Part shown: in pieces, positions 16,547-25,341 of the stretch
Layout of the letters: each line of letters opens with the position of its first letter
Numbering within the stretch: the first letter of the stretch is position 1
NCBI RefSeq assembly: GCF_003781945.1
Contig: NZ_RJJW01000004.1
Coordinates: 278,486-342,485, forward strand
Direction of reading: 5' to 3'
DNA: 64,000 nt
Source: Halorubrum sp. CSM-61
Lineage (GTDB): Archaea > Halobacteriota > Halobacteria > Halobacteriales > Haloferacaceae
Program-made: the position numbers and the translations under genes
Notes under the pieces: generated by a model
Databases searched by the model: none
Told to the model about the DNA's origin: nothing
The model's input: the letters and a program-made list of their open reading frames with translations, nothing else

Positions 16547-17056
16547 ATGTACGATCAGATACTGTATCCGACGGACGGGAGCGACGGGTCGAAAGCCGCG
16601 GCGGAACACGTTCGCGAACTCGCGTCGGCGTTCGACGCGACGGTTCACGTGCTGTGCGTCGTCGACTCGCGGCACGTCGAGATCGGCACGGGCGGCGGGT
16701 TCCTCGCCGAGGACGGCTCGGCGCTGAGCGAGGACCCGATGGAGGAGGCGAGAGCGGGCACGGTCGGCGGGTACGACGACGCCAACGACCGGCGGGACGC
16801 GATGGTGGAGCACGGCGAGACGCTCGTCGAGGAGGCGAGCGCGTCGGTCGGCGACGTCGAAACGACGACCGCCGTCGAGTCGGGTACTCCCCACGAGACC
16901 ATCCTCGAATACGCCGACGAGAACGACGTCGGCCTCGTCGTGATGGGGACCCGCGGCCGGACCGGCGTCGAGCGGTACCTGCTCGGCAGCGTCACGGAGA
17001 AGGTCGTCCGGCTGTCGGACGTGCCGGTGGTGACGGTTCGGGCCGGCGAGGAGTGA
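16547..17056 (+). CDS. Universal stress protein (UspA family)
   Basis: A 169-residue single Usp domain starting MYDQILYPTDGS. The C-terminal ATP-binding motif G-xx-G-x9-GS is visible in MGTRGRTGVERYLLGSVTEKV near residue 128-148. A charged loop of about 40 residues (GGGFLAEDGSALSEDPMEEA) interrupts the first half. The start at 16547 lies about 40 bp after a TATA-like GTATTTTTA (16503-16511). Family role: nucleotide-binding stress response, usually homodimeric. Confidence 0.92.
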   Translation: MYDQILYPTDGSDGSKAAAEHVRELASAFDATVHVLCVVDSRHVEIGTGGGFLAEDGSALSEDPMEEARAGTVGGYDDANDRRDAMVEHGETLVEEASASVGDVETTTAVESGTPHETILEYADENDVGLVVMGTRGRTGVERYLLGSVTEKVVRLSDVPVVTVRAGEE

Positions 17057-17135
17057 CGCCGCCGCTTTTCGCAGGTCGACGCCGTCCGATGCGACGTTCC
17101 GAAACCCTTACTCCCGGAGCGCGACACCTCGACGT

Positions 17136-17486
17136 ATGAGCGATACGTCCGAGTCGACGGGCGACGCGGGTGCGGATGAGGGGGGCGACGCCGACGCGCC
17201 CGCCGATTCCGACGCCGCCGCCGTCGACGCCGAGGAGGTTCGTCACGTCGCCGACCTGGCCCGGGTGCGCCTCGCCGACGACGAGGTCGAGACGTTCGCC
17301 GCCCAGTTCGGCGACATCTTGGAGTACTTCGAGGCGCTCGACGAGGTGCCCGAGACGGATCGGGAAGAGGAGCTCGTCAACGTGATGCGTCCCGATGAAG
17401 TCGAGGAGGGGCTCTCACAGGAGGAGGCGCTGTCGAACGCCGAGGAGACGGAGGACGGCTACTTCGTCGGACCGAAGGTGTCGTGA
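17136..17486 (+). CDS. gatC: Asp-tRNA(Asn)/Glu-tRNA(Gln) amidotransferase subunit C
   Basis: A 116-residue protein whose first 30 residues are an acidic low-complexity extension. The GatC domain follows ([18 protein letters not shown] to [21 protein letters not shown]). GatC holds GatA and GatB together in the enzyme that amidates mischarged Asp-tRNA or Glu-tRNA. Its stop (TGA at 17484-17486) overlaps the ATG of gatA by one base, indicating coupled translation. gatB is not in this window. Confidence 0.94.
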   Translation: MSDTSESTGDAGADEGGDADAPADSDAAAVDAEEVRHVADLARVRLADDEVETFAAQFGDILEYFEALDEVPETDREEELVNVMRPDEVEEGLSQEEALSNAEETEDGYFVGPKVS

Positions 17487-18802
17487 TGGCGGTCGACCAC
17501 AACGCCTTCATCACGGAGGAGACGATCGAGGGCGACGCCGAGGGCGGGGACGCCGACGGCCCCCTCGCGGGAACCGCGGTCGCCGTCAAGGACAACATCT
17601 CCACCGAGGGGATCCGGACGACCTGCGGCTCCGAGATGCTCGCCGACTACGTCCCGCCGTACTCCGCGACGGTCGTCGACCGCCTGCTCGACGCGGGCGC
17701 GACGATCGTCGGCAAGACGAACATGGACGAGTTCGGGATGGGGACGACCACGGAGACCTCCGCGTTCGGCCCCACGAAGAACCCGGTCGACCCGGAGCGA
17801 GTGCCCGGCGGCTCCTCCGGCGGGTCGGCGGCGGCGGTCGCCGCGGGCGAGGCCGACGTCGCGCTCGGCTCCGACACGGGCGGCTCGGTGCGGTGTCCGG
17901 CCGCGTTCTGCGGCGTCGTCGGGATCAAGCCGACCTACGGGCTCGTCTCGCGGTACGGACTGATCGCGTACGCGAACTCGCTCGAGCAGATCGGGCCGAT
18001 CGCGGGCACCGTCGAGGAGGCGGCCGCCGCGCTCGACGCGATCGCGGGCCCGGACCCGCGCGACGGGACCACCCGCGACCCGAGCGAGGTCGAGGGCGCG
18101 GACCCCGACGCGAGCTACGCCGCGGCCGCCGACGGCGACGTCGACGGACTCACGATCGGAATTCCCACCGAGCTGTTCGAGGGCGCCGACGAGCGCGTCG
18201 TAGAGACGGTCGAGGCCGCGATCGCGGACCTCGAAGATCAGGGCGCGGAGACGGCCGAGATCTCCCTCCCCTCGGTCGAGCACGCGGTACAGGCCTACTA
18301 CGTCATCGCGATGGCGGAGGCCTCCTCGAACCTCGCGCGCTTCGACGGCGTGCGGTACGGGAACCGCGCCGAGTCGGACGGCAACTGGAACGAGTCGTTC
18401 GCCGAGACGCGCGAGGAGGGCTTCGGCGCGGAGGTCAAGCGTCGGATCCTGCTCGGCACGTACGCGCTCTCGGCGGGCTACCACGACGAGTACTACGAGA
18501 AGGCCCAAGACGCCCGCGCGTGGGTCCGACGGGACTTCGAGGAGGCGTTCGCGGACGTGGACGTGATCGCGTCGCCGACGATGCCGGTGCTCCCCTTCGA
18601 GCTCGGCGAGAGCCTCGACGACCCGCTCCGGATGTACCTCGCGGACGCGAACACGACGCCGGCGAACCTCGCGAACCTCCCCGCGATCTCGGTCCCTGCG
18701 GGCGAGGCGGACGGGCTCCCGGTCGGCCTCCAGCTGGTCGGCCCGAAGTTCGACGAGGAGACCGTGATCCGCGCCGCGAGCGCGGTCGAGGACGCCAGCT
18801 GA
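17486..18802 (+). CDS. gatA: Asp-tRNA(Asn)/Glu-tRNA(Gln) amidotransferase subunit A
   Basis: A 438-residue amidase-signature enzyme. The catalytic triad is visible: Lys35 in AVKDNIS, Ser110 or 111 in [11 protein letters not shown], and Ser134 in [11 protein letters not shown]. It releases ammonia from glutamine for the transamidation step. The start was set at the ATG at 17486, although an in-frame GTG lies directly before it at 17483. The N-terminus has an acidic insertion around residues 13-25, otherwise the length is usual. It follows gatC without a gap. Confidence 0.95.
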   Translation: MAVDHNAFITEETIEGDAEGGDADGPLAGTAVAVKDNISTEGIRTTCGSEMLADYVPPYSATVVDRLLDAGATIVGKTNMDEFGMGTTTETSAFGPTKNPVDPERVPGGSSGGSAAAVAAGEADVALGSDTGGSVRCPAAFCGVVGIKPTYGLVSRYGLIAYANSLEQIGPIAGTVEEAAAALDAIAGPDPRDGTTRDPSEVEGADPDASYAAAADGDVDGLTIGIPTELFEGADERVVETVEAAIADLEDQGAETAEISLPSVEHAVQAYYVIAMAEASSNLARFDGVRYGNRAESDGNWNESFAETREEGFGAEVKRRILLGTYALSAGYHDEYYEKAQDARAWVRRDFEEAFADVDVIASPTMPVLPFELGESLDDPLRMYLADANTTPANLANLPAISVPAGEADGLPVGLQLVGPKFDEETVIRAASAVEDAS

Positions 18803-18892
18803 AGGTCGCTGCCGGCGGCTCTTAATCCGCGTGAAACCGCGTTGAGCGTCTCGGTCGGTTATGTCCCTCCCGCCCCTCGCTCCGGGCGCACC

Positions 18893-19591
18893 ATGACCGA
18901 AACCGAATCGACGACGGACGCGTTCGATCGGGACGCCGTTCGCTCCGCCAGTCGCATCGCCGTCGGGGCGCTCGCGCTGGTGGGCGTGTTGTACCTGTTC
19001 ACGCTGCTGCCGGGCGTCGACCGCTTGGTCCCGCTGACGCCGGTCACCTTCGCCGCGGTCGCCAGCGCCGTGGTGACGGTCGCGGTCGTCGCCCTCCTCC
19101 TGTTCGCCGCGCCGAAGGTCGCCGCGCTGACGCGCGCCGCCCTCCACCGGACCGACGCCGGAAACCGCGTCGAGCGCATCGCCGAGAACGGGGCCGCGTT
19201 GGCCTACTGGCTCGTCGTGCTCGCGGCCGTGCTGGTCGCGCACCGCGGGCTCGCCGGCGCGGTCGTCCCCCTCCTCGACGGGTTCGAGTGGACGTACGAC
19301 GCCGCGTTCCTGCTCGCGTCGCTCGTCCCGCTCGCCTTCGTCGTCGCGCGGCTGACCGTGACCGTCGACCCGCTCTCGGAGCTCGTCGCGGACCGGGTTT
19401 CGGGGGCGAAACCGGACCCCGATTCGGCGGCCGCCGCCGGGGAGGCCGACGAGTCCGCGGCCGAGTCCACCGAGATCGACGCGGCCGATTCGCAGGGCCA
19501 CTCGATCGAGGAGCGGTGGGGCGTCGACGACGAGTTCGGGGACGCGTCGGAGACGGCCGACGCCTCGGACGACGAGTCGACGAACTCCTAA
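18893..19591 (+). CDS. Four-helix membrane protein with acidic C-terminal tail, function unknown
   Basis: A 232-residue protein with four hydrophobic segments: about residues 21-42, 52-75, 103-120 and 139-158. The last 65 residues are acidic and alanine-rich, ending QGHSIEERWGVDDEFGD and ETADASDDESTNS. The ATG at 18893 was chosen over an upstream GTG-like extension because the start MTETEST follows a short GC-rich leader. I do not recognise a named family. The pattern (four helices and a charged cytoplasmic tail) is shared by several uncharacterised haloarchaeal proteins. Confidence 0.75.
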   Translation: MTETESTTDAFDRDAVRSASRIAVGALALVGVLYLFTLLPGVDRLVPLTPVTFAAVASAVVTVAVVALLLFAAPKVAALTRAALHRTDAGNRVERIAENGAALAYWLVVLAAVLVAHRGLAGAVVPLLDGFEWTYDAAFLLASLVPLAFVVARLTVTVDPLSELVADRVSGAKPDPDSAAAAGEADESAAESTEIDAADSQGHSIEERWGVDDEFGDASETADASDDESTNS

Positions 19592-19697
19592 CGCGGACCG
19601 GGAGATCGACCGGACAGATCGATCGGGTCGAACGACTGGTCCCTCGTCTCGGACAGCGATCCGGAACGTCCATACCTGCCCCGGTGAACGGGGACGT

Positions 19698-20204
19698 ATG
19701 ACGCTGACCGACGAGGAGCGGAGCCGGCTCGCCGACATCGTCCGCCTCCAGCCGACGAAGAACGGCGAGCTGCAGGACGCGTGGGGGCTCGACAGCGGCA
19801 GCGAGGTCCACCAGTACCTCGAGAACCACCTCAAGGAGTACTACTACCGCGACGACGACAGCCTGATCCGGTCGACCGCCGAGGCGAACGACCTCGTCGA
19901 CGTCGAGCCCGGGATCGAGGCCGACGCCGTCGCCAAGGGCGGCGCGCCGGAGACGATCCGCGTCCCCGAGCTGGAGGCCCGGGTGTTCGAGGTCGTGGCG
20001 GGCCCCGACGAGCGGTCGCAGTCGGTCGTGGCCGTGCTCAACGCGGTCCGCGAGGCGTTCGACCTCGATCCCGACGTCGACGAGGTGCGGCGCGCCCTCC
20101 GGAGCCTCGAACGGAAGAACGTCGTCGAGGTCGTCTACCGGACCGTGCCGACGTTCAAGCTGGCCGTCGAGCGCGACGAGATCACCGTCGAGATCGCGGA
20201 GTAA
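19698..20204 (+). CDS. DUF5797-like winged-helix protein
   Basis: A 168-residue protein with an HTH-like N-terminus (LADIVRLQPTKNGELQDAWG) and a second helical region (SVVAVLNAVREAFDLDPDVDEVRRALRSL). This is consistent with two winged-helix units. From memory it resembles the haloarchaeal DUF5797 family. It probably binds DNA or RNA as a regulator. It is a stand-alone gene, 78 bp before coaBC. Confidence 0.7.
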   Translation: MTLTDEERSRLADIVRLQPTKNGELQDAWGLDSGSEVHQYLENHLKEYYYRDDDSLIRSTAEANDLVDVEPGIEADAVAKGGAPETIRVPELEARVFEVVAGPDERSQSVVAVLNAVREAFDLDPDVDEVRRALRSLERKNVVEVVYRTVPTFKLAVERDEITVEIAE

Positions 20205-20248
20205 CTGCTTGTCTGCTCGCCGACGGCGAGAGCGTTCCGCAACATCAC

Positions 20249-20256
20249 CTTATAAG
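20249..20256 (+). promoter_or_regulatory. TATA-like box upstream of coaBC
   Basis: CTTATAAG lies about 30 bp before the ATG at 20283. This spacing suits a transcript with little or no leader, as is common in haloarchaea. Confidence 0.45.
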
Positions 20257-20282
20257 CCGCCGGGGCCGGAACCCTCTCGGTA

Positions 20283-21452
20283 ATGCTACAGGGGGTCAAC
20301 GTCGCGCTCGGCGTCTCGGGGAGCATCGCGGCGGTGAAGGTCGTCGAACTCGCCCACGAGCTGCGTCGCCACGGCGCGAGCGTCCGCGCCGTCATGTCCC
20401 CGGCGGCGACGAACATCGTCCACCCGTGGGCGGTCGACTTCGCGACCGACGAACCCGTCGTCACCGAGATCACCGGGAGCGTCGAACACGTCGAGCTGTG
20501 CGGGCGGGACGGCTGGGCCGACGTGCTCCTTTTAGCGCCGGCGACCGCGAACACCGCGGGGAAGGTCGCGGCCGCGATCGACGACACCCCGGTCACGACC
20601 TGCGCGACGACCGCGCTCGGCGCGGACGTGCCGGTCGTGATGGCGCCGGCGATGCACGAGCCGATGTACGACCACCCGGGCGTACTGGAGGCGCTCGATC
20701 GGCTGGAGGCGTGGGGCGTTCGGTTCGCCGACCCCCGGATCGAGGAGGGGAAGGCGAAGATCGCCGCGGAGGAGGACGTCGTGACGCAGGTCGCTCGGGC
20801 GACGACGCCGCAGTCGCTCGCGGGGACCCACGTCGTGGTCACCGCGGGCGCGACGAAAGAGCGGATCGACCCGATCCGAATCTTGACGAACCGGGCGTCG
20901 GGCAAGACCGGCCGGGCGGTCGCCCGGGCGCTGTACGTCCGGGGCGCGACCGTGACGCTGGTGCAGGACGGCCCGGAGGTCCCCTACGCCGACGTGGTCG
21001 CGGTCGAGACCGCGGCGGAGATGATGGCGGCGTGTCGCCGGACCGCGGCCACCGCGGACGCGCTGGTCTCCGCGGCGGCCATCTCCGATTTCACCGCCGA
21101 CGCGGTCGACGAGAAGATCCGGTCGGGGTCGCCGCTGTCGGTCGAGCTGGAGCCGACGCCGAAGCTGATCGACTCGGTGCGCGAGGCGTACCCGGACCTC
21201 CCGATCGTCGGGTTCAAGGCCGAGACCTCCGGCGACGACGACGCGATGGTCGCGGAGGCCGAGCGGATCCGCGACCGGGTCGGGCTCGCGTTCGTCGTCG
21301 CCAACGACGCGAGCGTGATGGGCGGCGACGAGACCCGCGTCCTCCTCGTCGGCGAGGCGGGGACCGAACCGGAGGAGGCCGTCGGCTCGAAGGACGCGGT
21401 CGCGGGGCGGATCGCCGACCGGCTGGCCGCGGAGATCGGGCGGTCGGCGTAG
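20283..21452 (+). CDS. coaBC: Bifunctional phosphopantothenoylcysteine decarboxylase/synthetase
   Basis: A 389-residue bifunctional enzyme. The N-terminal flavin-dependent decarboxylase domain covers about residues 1-175, with GVSGSIAAVKVVELA, LLAPATANT and MAPAMHEPMYD. The C-terminal synthetase domain has VTAGATKERIDPIR, TNRASGKTGRAVARAL, SAAAISDF and IVGFKAETSG. It converts 4-phosphopantothenate and cysteine to 4-phosphopantetheine in coenzyme A synthesis. Length and domain order are standard. The gene carries its own TATA-like box. Confidence 0.96.
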   Translation: MLQGVNVALGVSGSIAAVKVVELAHELRRHGASVRAVMSPAATNIVHPWAVDFATDEPVVTEITGSVEHVELCGRDGWADVLLLAPATANTAGKVAAAIDDTPVTTCATTALGADVPVVMAPAMHEPMYDHPGVLEALDRLEAWGVRFADPRIEEGKAKIAAEEDVVTQVARATTPQSLAGTHVVVTAGATKERIDPIRILTNRASGKTGRAVARALYVRGATVTLVQDGPEVPYADVVAVETAAEMMAACRRTAATADALVSAAAISDFTADAVDEKIRSGSPLSVELEPTPKLIDSVREAYPDLPIVGFKAETSGDDDAMVAEAERIRDRVGLAFVVANDASVMGGDETRVLLVGEAGTEPEEAVGSKDAVAGRIADRLAAEIGRSA

Positions 21453-21608
21453 CGACCGAGCCGGTCCGCGGCGACGGCCCCTTTCCCCCTCGTTCACCTC
21501 GAAACCGTCGCGGATACAAACTGTTTTGAGGCGGTAGAGAAAGGATCGGGACAGAGATACACATGTGCATAGAGACGGCGAAACTCGGCCCCGTCGGAGG
21601 TGTGGTAG

Positions 21609-22901
21609 GTGGCTGACACCGACGCCGGTAGCGACACCGCCGACGGCGAGCCCACCGGTGACGAGACCGACGACGCCGGTCCCGGCGACCCGTCCGGCCT
21701 CGGCGACGGCCCGGGACGGGAGTCGCCGTCCGCTCCGACCGGCGGGCTCGTCGTGCCCGTCGAACCGACGCCGACCCTCCGCCAGACGGTCGCGTACGCG
21801 ATCGAGGCGGCGGTCGAGGACGGGTTCTCGACGGTCCACCTCGTGGAGATCGCGTCGTGGCGCGACGGCGACCCCGGCGCCGAGGACCGCGCGGCGTCGG
21901 CGGAACGCGTGCTCGAACGCGCCGAGGCGTGGGCGGACTCCGACTTGGACGACCTCGACGGGGAGCGTCCGCCGGTGACGGTCACCACGGAGCTGATCGG
22001 CGGCGACGAGTACCTGTTCGGACCGGACGACTACGTCCGGGTGCTCGCCGCCTACGCGGCGGAACACGGGGCCGACGCGGTGCTGCTCGATCCGGAGTAC
22101 AGCCCCGTCGGTAACACCACCCTGCTCCAGCCGCTGGAGTTCGCGCTGTCGAACACCTCGCTGGCCGTCGAGACGGCGCCGGTGACGCGCCCGACCCGGC
22201 GCGAGCGGCTCCGAAGCGAGGCGACCGGGAAGCGGTCCGTCGCGATGTTCGGCTTCTCGCTGGCCTTCTACCTGATCCTGGGCGACCCCTTCTACTGGTT
22301 CGACTGGGTGACCGGGATCGCGACCGCGGCGATCGTCTCGATCACCCTCTCGCGGGTCAGCATCGACGTCGAGCCCGCGATTCCGCGAACGCCGATGCGG
22401 GTGGTCCGCGGGATCATCTACGTCCCCGTCCTCCTCTTCGAGATCGTCAAGGCGAACGTGGAGGTCGCGCGGGTGATACTGGACCCGCGGCTCCCGATCG
22501 AGCCGACGATGAACCGGATGCGCGTGATCGTCGGCAGCGGGCTCCCGCTGATGACGCTCGCGAACTCGATCACGCTGACGCCGGGAACGCTGACGGTCCG
22601 CGCCCGCGACAGCGACCTGTACGTCCACTCGCTCATCCCGTCGGCCCGCGACGGGCTCTTCGACGGCTCTCTGGAGCGATGGACGCGGTTCGTCTACTAC
22701 GGGCGGGCGTCCGCGCGGCTCCCGACGCCGCGCGAGCGCGACGACTGCGCGATCTTGCAGGGTCCCGACGCGACCGAGGAGCTGCCGATCGCCGCCGCCG
22801 ACGGCGGCGTCGAGGGATCCGTAGGAGACGGCGACTCGCAGGCCGACCCCGGCGAGGAAGACCGCGAGGACCGCGAACCGACCGAGGTGACCGACGGATG
22901 A
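21609..22901 (+). CDS. mnhE: Mrp-type antiporter subunit E with N-terminal Usp-like domain
   Basis: A 430-residue protein starting at a GTG. Residues 1-38 are acidic and disordered-looking. Residues 39-200 resemble a UspA-like alpha-beta domain (GGLVVPVEPTPTLRQTVAYAI, GADAVLLDPEYSP). Residues 205-390 are the MnhE domain, with hydrophobic segments at about 215-260 and the family motif RVILDPRLPIEP with VHSL nearby. Subunit E is required for assembly or regulation of Mrp Na+/H+ antiporters. The first gene of the operon overlaps mnhF by 4 bp. Confidence 0.9.
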   Translation: MADTDAGSDTADGEPTGDETDDAGPGDPSGLGDGPGRESPSAPTGGLVVPVEPTPTLRQTVAYAIEAAVEDGFSTVHLVEIASWRDGDPGAEDRAASAERVLERAEAWADSDLDDLDGERPPVTVTTELIGGDEYLFGPDDYVRVLAAYAAEHGADAVLLDPEYSPVGNTTLLQPLEFALSNTSLAVETAPVTRPTRRERLRSEATGKRSVAMFGFSLAFYLILGDPFYWFDWVTGIATAAIVSITLSRVSIDVEPAIPRTPMRVVRGIIYVPVLLFEIVKANVEVARVILDPRLPIEPTMNRMRVIVGSGLPLMTLANSITLTPGTLTVRARDSDLYVHSLIPSARDGLFDGSLERWTRFVYYGRASARLPTPRERDDCAILQGPDATEELPIAAADGGVEGSVGDGDSQADPGEEDREDREPTEVTDG

Positions 22902-23203
22902 GCGTCGTCGACGCCGCGCTCGTCGCCGGCTACACGGTCGGCGACTTCCTGCTTCTCGCGGCCGCGGGCTTCACCGTGCTCGCGATCGGGATGCTCTACC
23001 GCGCCGTGAGGGGACCGACGATGCAGGACCGGGTGCTCGCGGTGAACGTCCTCGGGACGAACACCGTCGTCATCCTCGCCATCCTGAGCGCCGCGCTCTC
23101 TGAGCCGACGTTCCTCGACATCGCCTTGGTGTACGCGCTGTTGAACTTCCTTATGGCCATCGCCATCTCGAAGTTCACCGTCGAGCGGGGTGGCGTGCTG
23201 TGA
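22898..23203 (+). CDS. mnhF: Mrp-type antiporter subunit F
   Basis: A 101-residue protein with three membrane helices (about residues 16-35, 46-66 and 70-90). It has the family motif RGPTMQDRVLAVNVLGTN, where Asp and Arg lie in the subunit F core. It is part of the MnhEFG membrane subcomplex of the Na+/H+ antiporter. The ATG overlaps the mnhE stop (ATGA) and its stop overlaps the mnhG start. Confidence 0.94.
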   Translation: MSVVDAALVAGYTVGDFLLLAAAGFTVLAIGMLYRAVRGPTMQDRVLAVNVLGTNTVVILAILSAALSEPTFLDIALVYALLNFLMAIAISKFTVERGGVL

Positions 23204-23529
23204 TGGAGGCGCTCGGGACCGCCCGCGTGGCGCTCGTCGTCGCCTTCACGCTGCTCGGGCTGTTCTTCTCGTTCGTCTCGATGACGGGCGTCCTCCGGCT
23301 CCCCGACGTGTACTCGCGGGCGCACACCGCCTCGCAGGCCGACACGCTCGGCGCCGGCTTCGGGCTGGCCGCGGTCGCGCTCGCGATCGGGTGGGAGGCG
23401 GCCGGGGTCAAGAGCGTGCTCCTGCTGTTTTTCATCTTCGTGACGAACCCGACGGCGGCCCACGCGATCGCTCGGGCCGCCTTCGAGGAGGGAACCGTGC
23501 CGTGGACCGAGGGGGACGAGCGCCGATGA
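23203..23529 (+). CDS. mnhG: Mrp-type antiporter subunit G
   Basis: A 108-residue protein with three hydrophobic segments. The family motif GVLRLPDVYSRAHTASQADTLG (residues 30-51) identifies subunit G. A second conserved part is FFIFVTNPTAAHAIARAA. The start was placed at the ATG at 23203, one base into the mnhF stop. The preceding in-frame GTG at 23200 is less likely. It ends in a 4-bp overlap with the next gene. Confidence 0.94.
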   Translation: MEALGTARVALVVAFTLLGLFFSFVSMTGVLRLPDVYSRAHTASQADTLGAGFGLAAVALAIGWEAAGVKSVLLLFFIFVTNPTAAHAIARAAFEEGTVPWTEGDERR

Positions 23530-24134
23530 CGGGCGCTGTCGCCCTCGCGACCGGCTCCGTCGCCTCCGTCGCCCCGCTCTCCCCGATCGTCGCGCAGGTC
23601 ACCGCGATCGAGGCGAGTCTGCTCGCGTTCGTCGTGCTCACGGCGCTCGCGACCGCGTTCGCCCGGGACGTGCTCGCGGCGGTCATCGTCTTCGGGGCGT
23701 ACAGCCTCGGGATGGCCGCGCTGTACACGTTCTACCGCGCCCCCGACGTGGCGCTGACGGAGGCCGCGATCTCCGCCGGCGTGACGACCGTTCTCCTGCT
23801 GTTGACGCTCGCGAAGACGACCCGGATCGACCACGACGCCGTCTTCGAGTCGGTGAACCTCCCCGCCGCGGGGGCCGCCGGGTTCCTGTTCGCCGGGCTG
23901 CTGCTCACAATGGGCGACATCCCGGCGATCGGCTCGCCCGACGCGCCGGTCTGGTCGAACCCGGAGGTGACCCAGTGGTACCTGACGGAGACGTACGCGC
24001 AGACCCACGTGGAGAACACCGTGATGGCCGTGCTGGCGGCGTTCCGTGGGTTCGACACGTTCGGCGAGGCGGTCGTCGTCTTCGCCGGCGGGATCGCGGC
24101 GCTGATCGTGTTACACCGGGAGGTGTTCGCATGA
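23526..24134 (+). CDS. DUF4040/MnhB-N-type subunit of the antiporter
   Basis: A 202-residue membrane protein. Residues 30-95 carry the DUF4040 pattern (VLTALATAFARDVLAAVIVFGAYSLGMA, FYRAPDVALTEAAIS), which in bacterial MrpA sits near the C-terminus and in hydrogenase-type complexes is a separate subunit. The rest has a helix at about 115-132 and an amphipathic tail with one more helix at the end. It corresponds to a split-off piece of MrpA. It overlaps both neighbours by 4 bp. Confidence 0.85.
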   Translation: MTGAVALATGSVASVAPLSPIVAQVTAIEASLLAFVVLTALATAFARDVLAAVIVFGAYSLGMAALYTFYRAPDVALTEAAISAGVTTVLLLLTLAKTTRIDHDAVFESVNLPAAGAAGFLFAGLLLTMGDIPAIGSPDAPVWSNPEVTQWYLTETYAQTHVENTVMAVLAAFRGFDTFGEAVVVFAGGIAALIVLHREVFA

Positions 24135-24838
24135 GCGACCGCGTCGACGACACCGACATGACCGACACAGCCATCGACGATCCGTCCGAGGCGCCGGCAG
24201 ACGACCGAGACGACCCCACGGAAGACGACGTGGGCGACGCGGAGTCCGGCCTCCCGTCGCACCGCGCCGTCCCGCGAACGGGGCGGCTCGACTCCGAGGA
24301 CCGACAGGGAGTCCCCTACACCGAGAGCCAAGTGATCATGCCGACCGTGAAGGTGGTCGCGCCGTTCGCGTTCACCTTCGGCCTCTTCATCACCTTCCAC
24401 GGGAGCGGCTCGCCCGGCGGCGGGTTCCAGGGCGGCGCGATCGTGGCCGCCGTGGTGTTCATGATCGCGTTCGCGTTCGGCATCGAGGCGACGCGCGACT
24501 GGCTCGCGAACACCGTCGTCGTCGCGCTCGCTGTCGGCGGCGCGCTCGCGTTCGCCGGCATCGGGCTCGTCCCGGTCGCGCTCGGCGGGGCGTTCCTCCA
24601 GTACGACCTCCTCCCGATCCCGATCCTCGACCCCGTCAAGTACGGGATGGAGGGCGTGGAAGTGATCGGGATCGCCCCCATCGTGGCCGGCGTGCTCATG
24701 GGGCTGTTCTTCCTGCTCGCGAACGGGTTCGGCTCCGAGGGCGGCGGATTCGGAGGCGGCGCCCCCGACGAGGGCGGGTCGATCGACGAGACCGGGTCCC
24801 TCGAAGAGGGGGCGGCCGACGCCGGGGGTGACCGATGA
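24131..24838 (+). CDS. mnhB: Mrp-type antiporter subunit B
   Basis: A 235-residue protein. About 70 N-terminal residues are strongly acidic and probably cytoplasmic. The MnhB domain covers about residues 73-205 with four helices and the conserved FHGSGSPGGGFQGGAI motif. A glycine-rich acidic tail follows. The N-terminal extension is longer than in bacterial MnhB. It overlaps mnhC by 4 bp. Confidence 0.92.
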   Translation: MSDRVDDTDMTDTAIDDPSEAPADDRDDPTEDDVGDAESGLPSHRAVPRTGRLDSEDRQGVPYTESQVIMPTVKVVAPFAFTFGLFITFHGSGSPGGGFQGGAIVAAVVFMIAFAFGIEATRDWLANTVVVALAVGGALAFAGIGLVPVALGGAFLQYDLLPIPILDPVKYGMEGVEVIGIAPIVAGVLMGLFFLLANGFGSEGGGFGGGAPDEGGSIDETGSLEEGAADAGGDR

Positions 24839-25341
24839 CGGTCGCGCTCGACGCCGCGGCCGGCTCCGTTCCCGTCCTCGCCTCCGCCCTCGCGTCCGGG
24901 ACCGCGACCGCATCCGCGTTCGACGTGTTGACGACGAGACACTCGTACGTCGCGTTCGCGCTGCTGTTGTGTATCGGGATCTATATGATGATCGCCAACC
25001 CCCACCTCGTGAAGAAGATAATCGGACTCAACCTGTTCCAGACGGCGATATTCCTGCTGTTCATCACCTCGGCGTACGTCGAGGGCGGCGCGATCCCGAT
25101 CGTTCCCGAGGGCGCGGCCGAGACGGGGACGTTCGTCAGCCCGCTCCCGCACGTGATCGTGCTCACCGCCATCGTCGTCGGCGTGAGCCTCACCGCGGTG
25201 GGGCTCGCGCTCTGTATCCGCATCTACGACGAGTACGGGACGCTCCGGACCGACGTGCTCCGAGAGCTGCTGCGCGACGAGGGGTCGCTCCCTCAGCGGC
25301 CGGCGATCGGCGGCACAGACCGGGGTGAGACCGATGAGTGA
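24835..25341 (+). CDS. mnhC: Mrp-type antiporter subunit C (NuoK-like)
   Basis: A 168-residue NuoK/MnhC-type protein. Three helices are visible at about residues 38-56, 63-80 and 100-122. Family motifs are GIYMMIANPHLVKKIIGLNLFQ and LTAIVVGVSLTAVGLALCIRIYDEYGT. The first 35 residues are an extra hydrophobic or alanine-rich segment. Its 3' end overlaps the mnhD start (25334) by 8 bp. Confidence 0.94.
   Translation: MTVALDAAAGSVPVLASALASGTATASAFDVLTTRHSYVAFALLLCIGIYMMIANPHLVKKIIGLNLFQTAIFLLFITSAYVEGGAIPIVPEGAAETGTFVSPLPHVIVLTAIVVGVSLTAVGLALCIRIYDEYGTLRTDVLRELLRDEGSLPQRPAIGGTDRGETDE

Noticed and set aside
17459..19834. 791-residue open frame on the reverse strand opposite gatA
   Set aside because: Same shadow effect. 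The residues are low-complexity Arg/Glu/Val and the forward genes have firm motifs.
20532..22628. Very long open frame on the reverse strand across coaBC and mnhE
   Set aside because: In GC-rich haloarchaeal DNA the antisense frame lacks stops. The product has Arg/Asp/Val-rich sequence with no domain, and both forward genes are clear.
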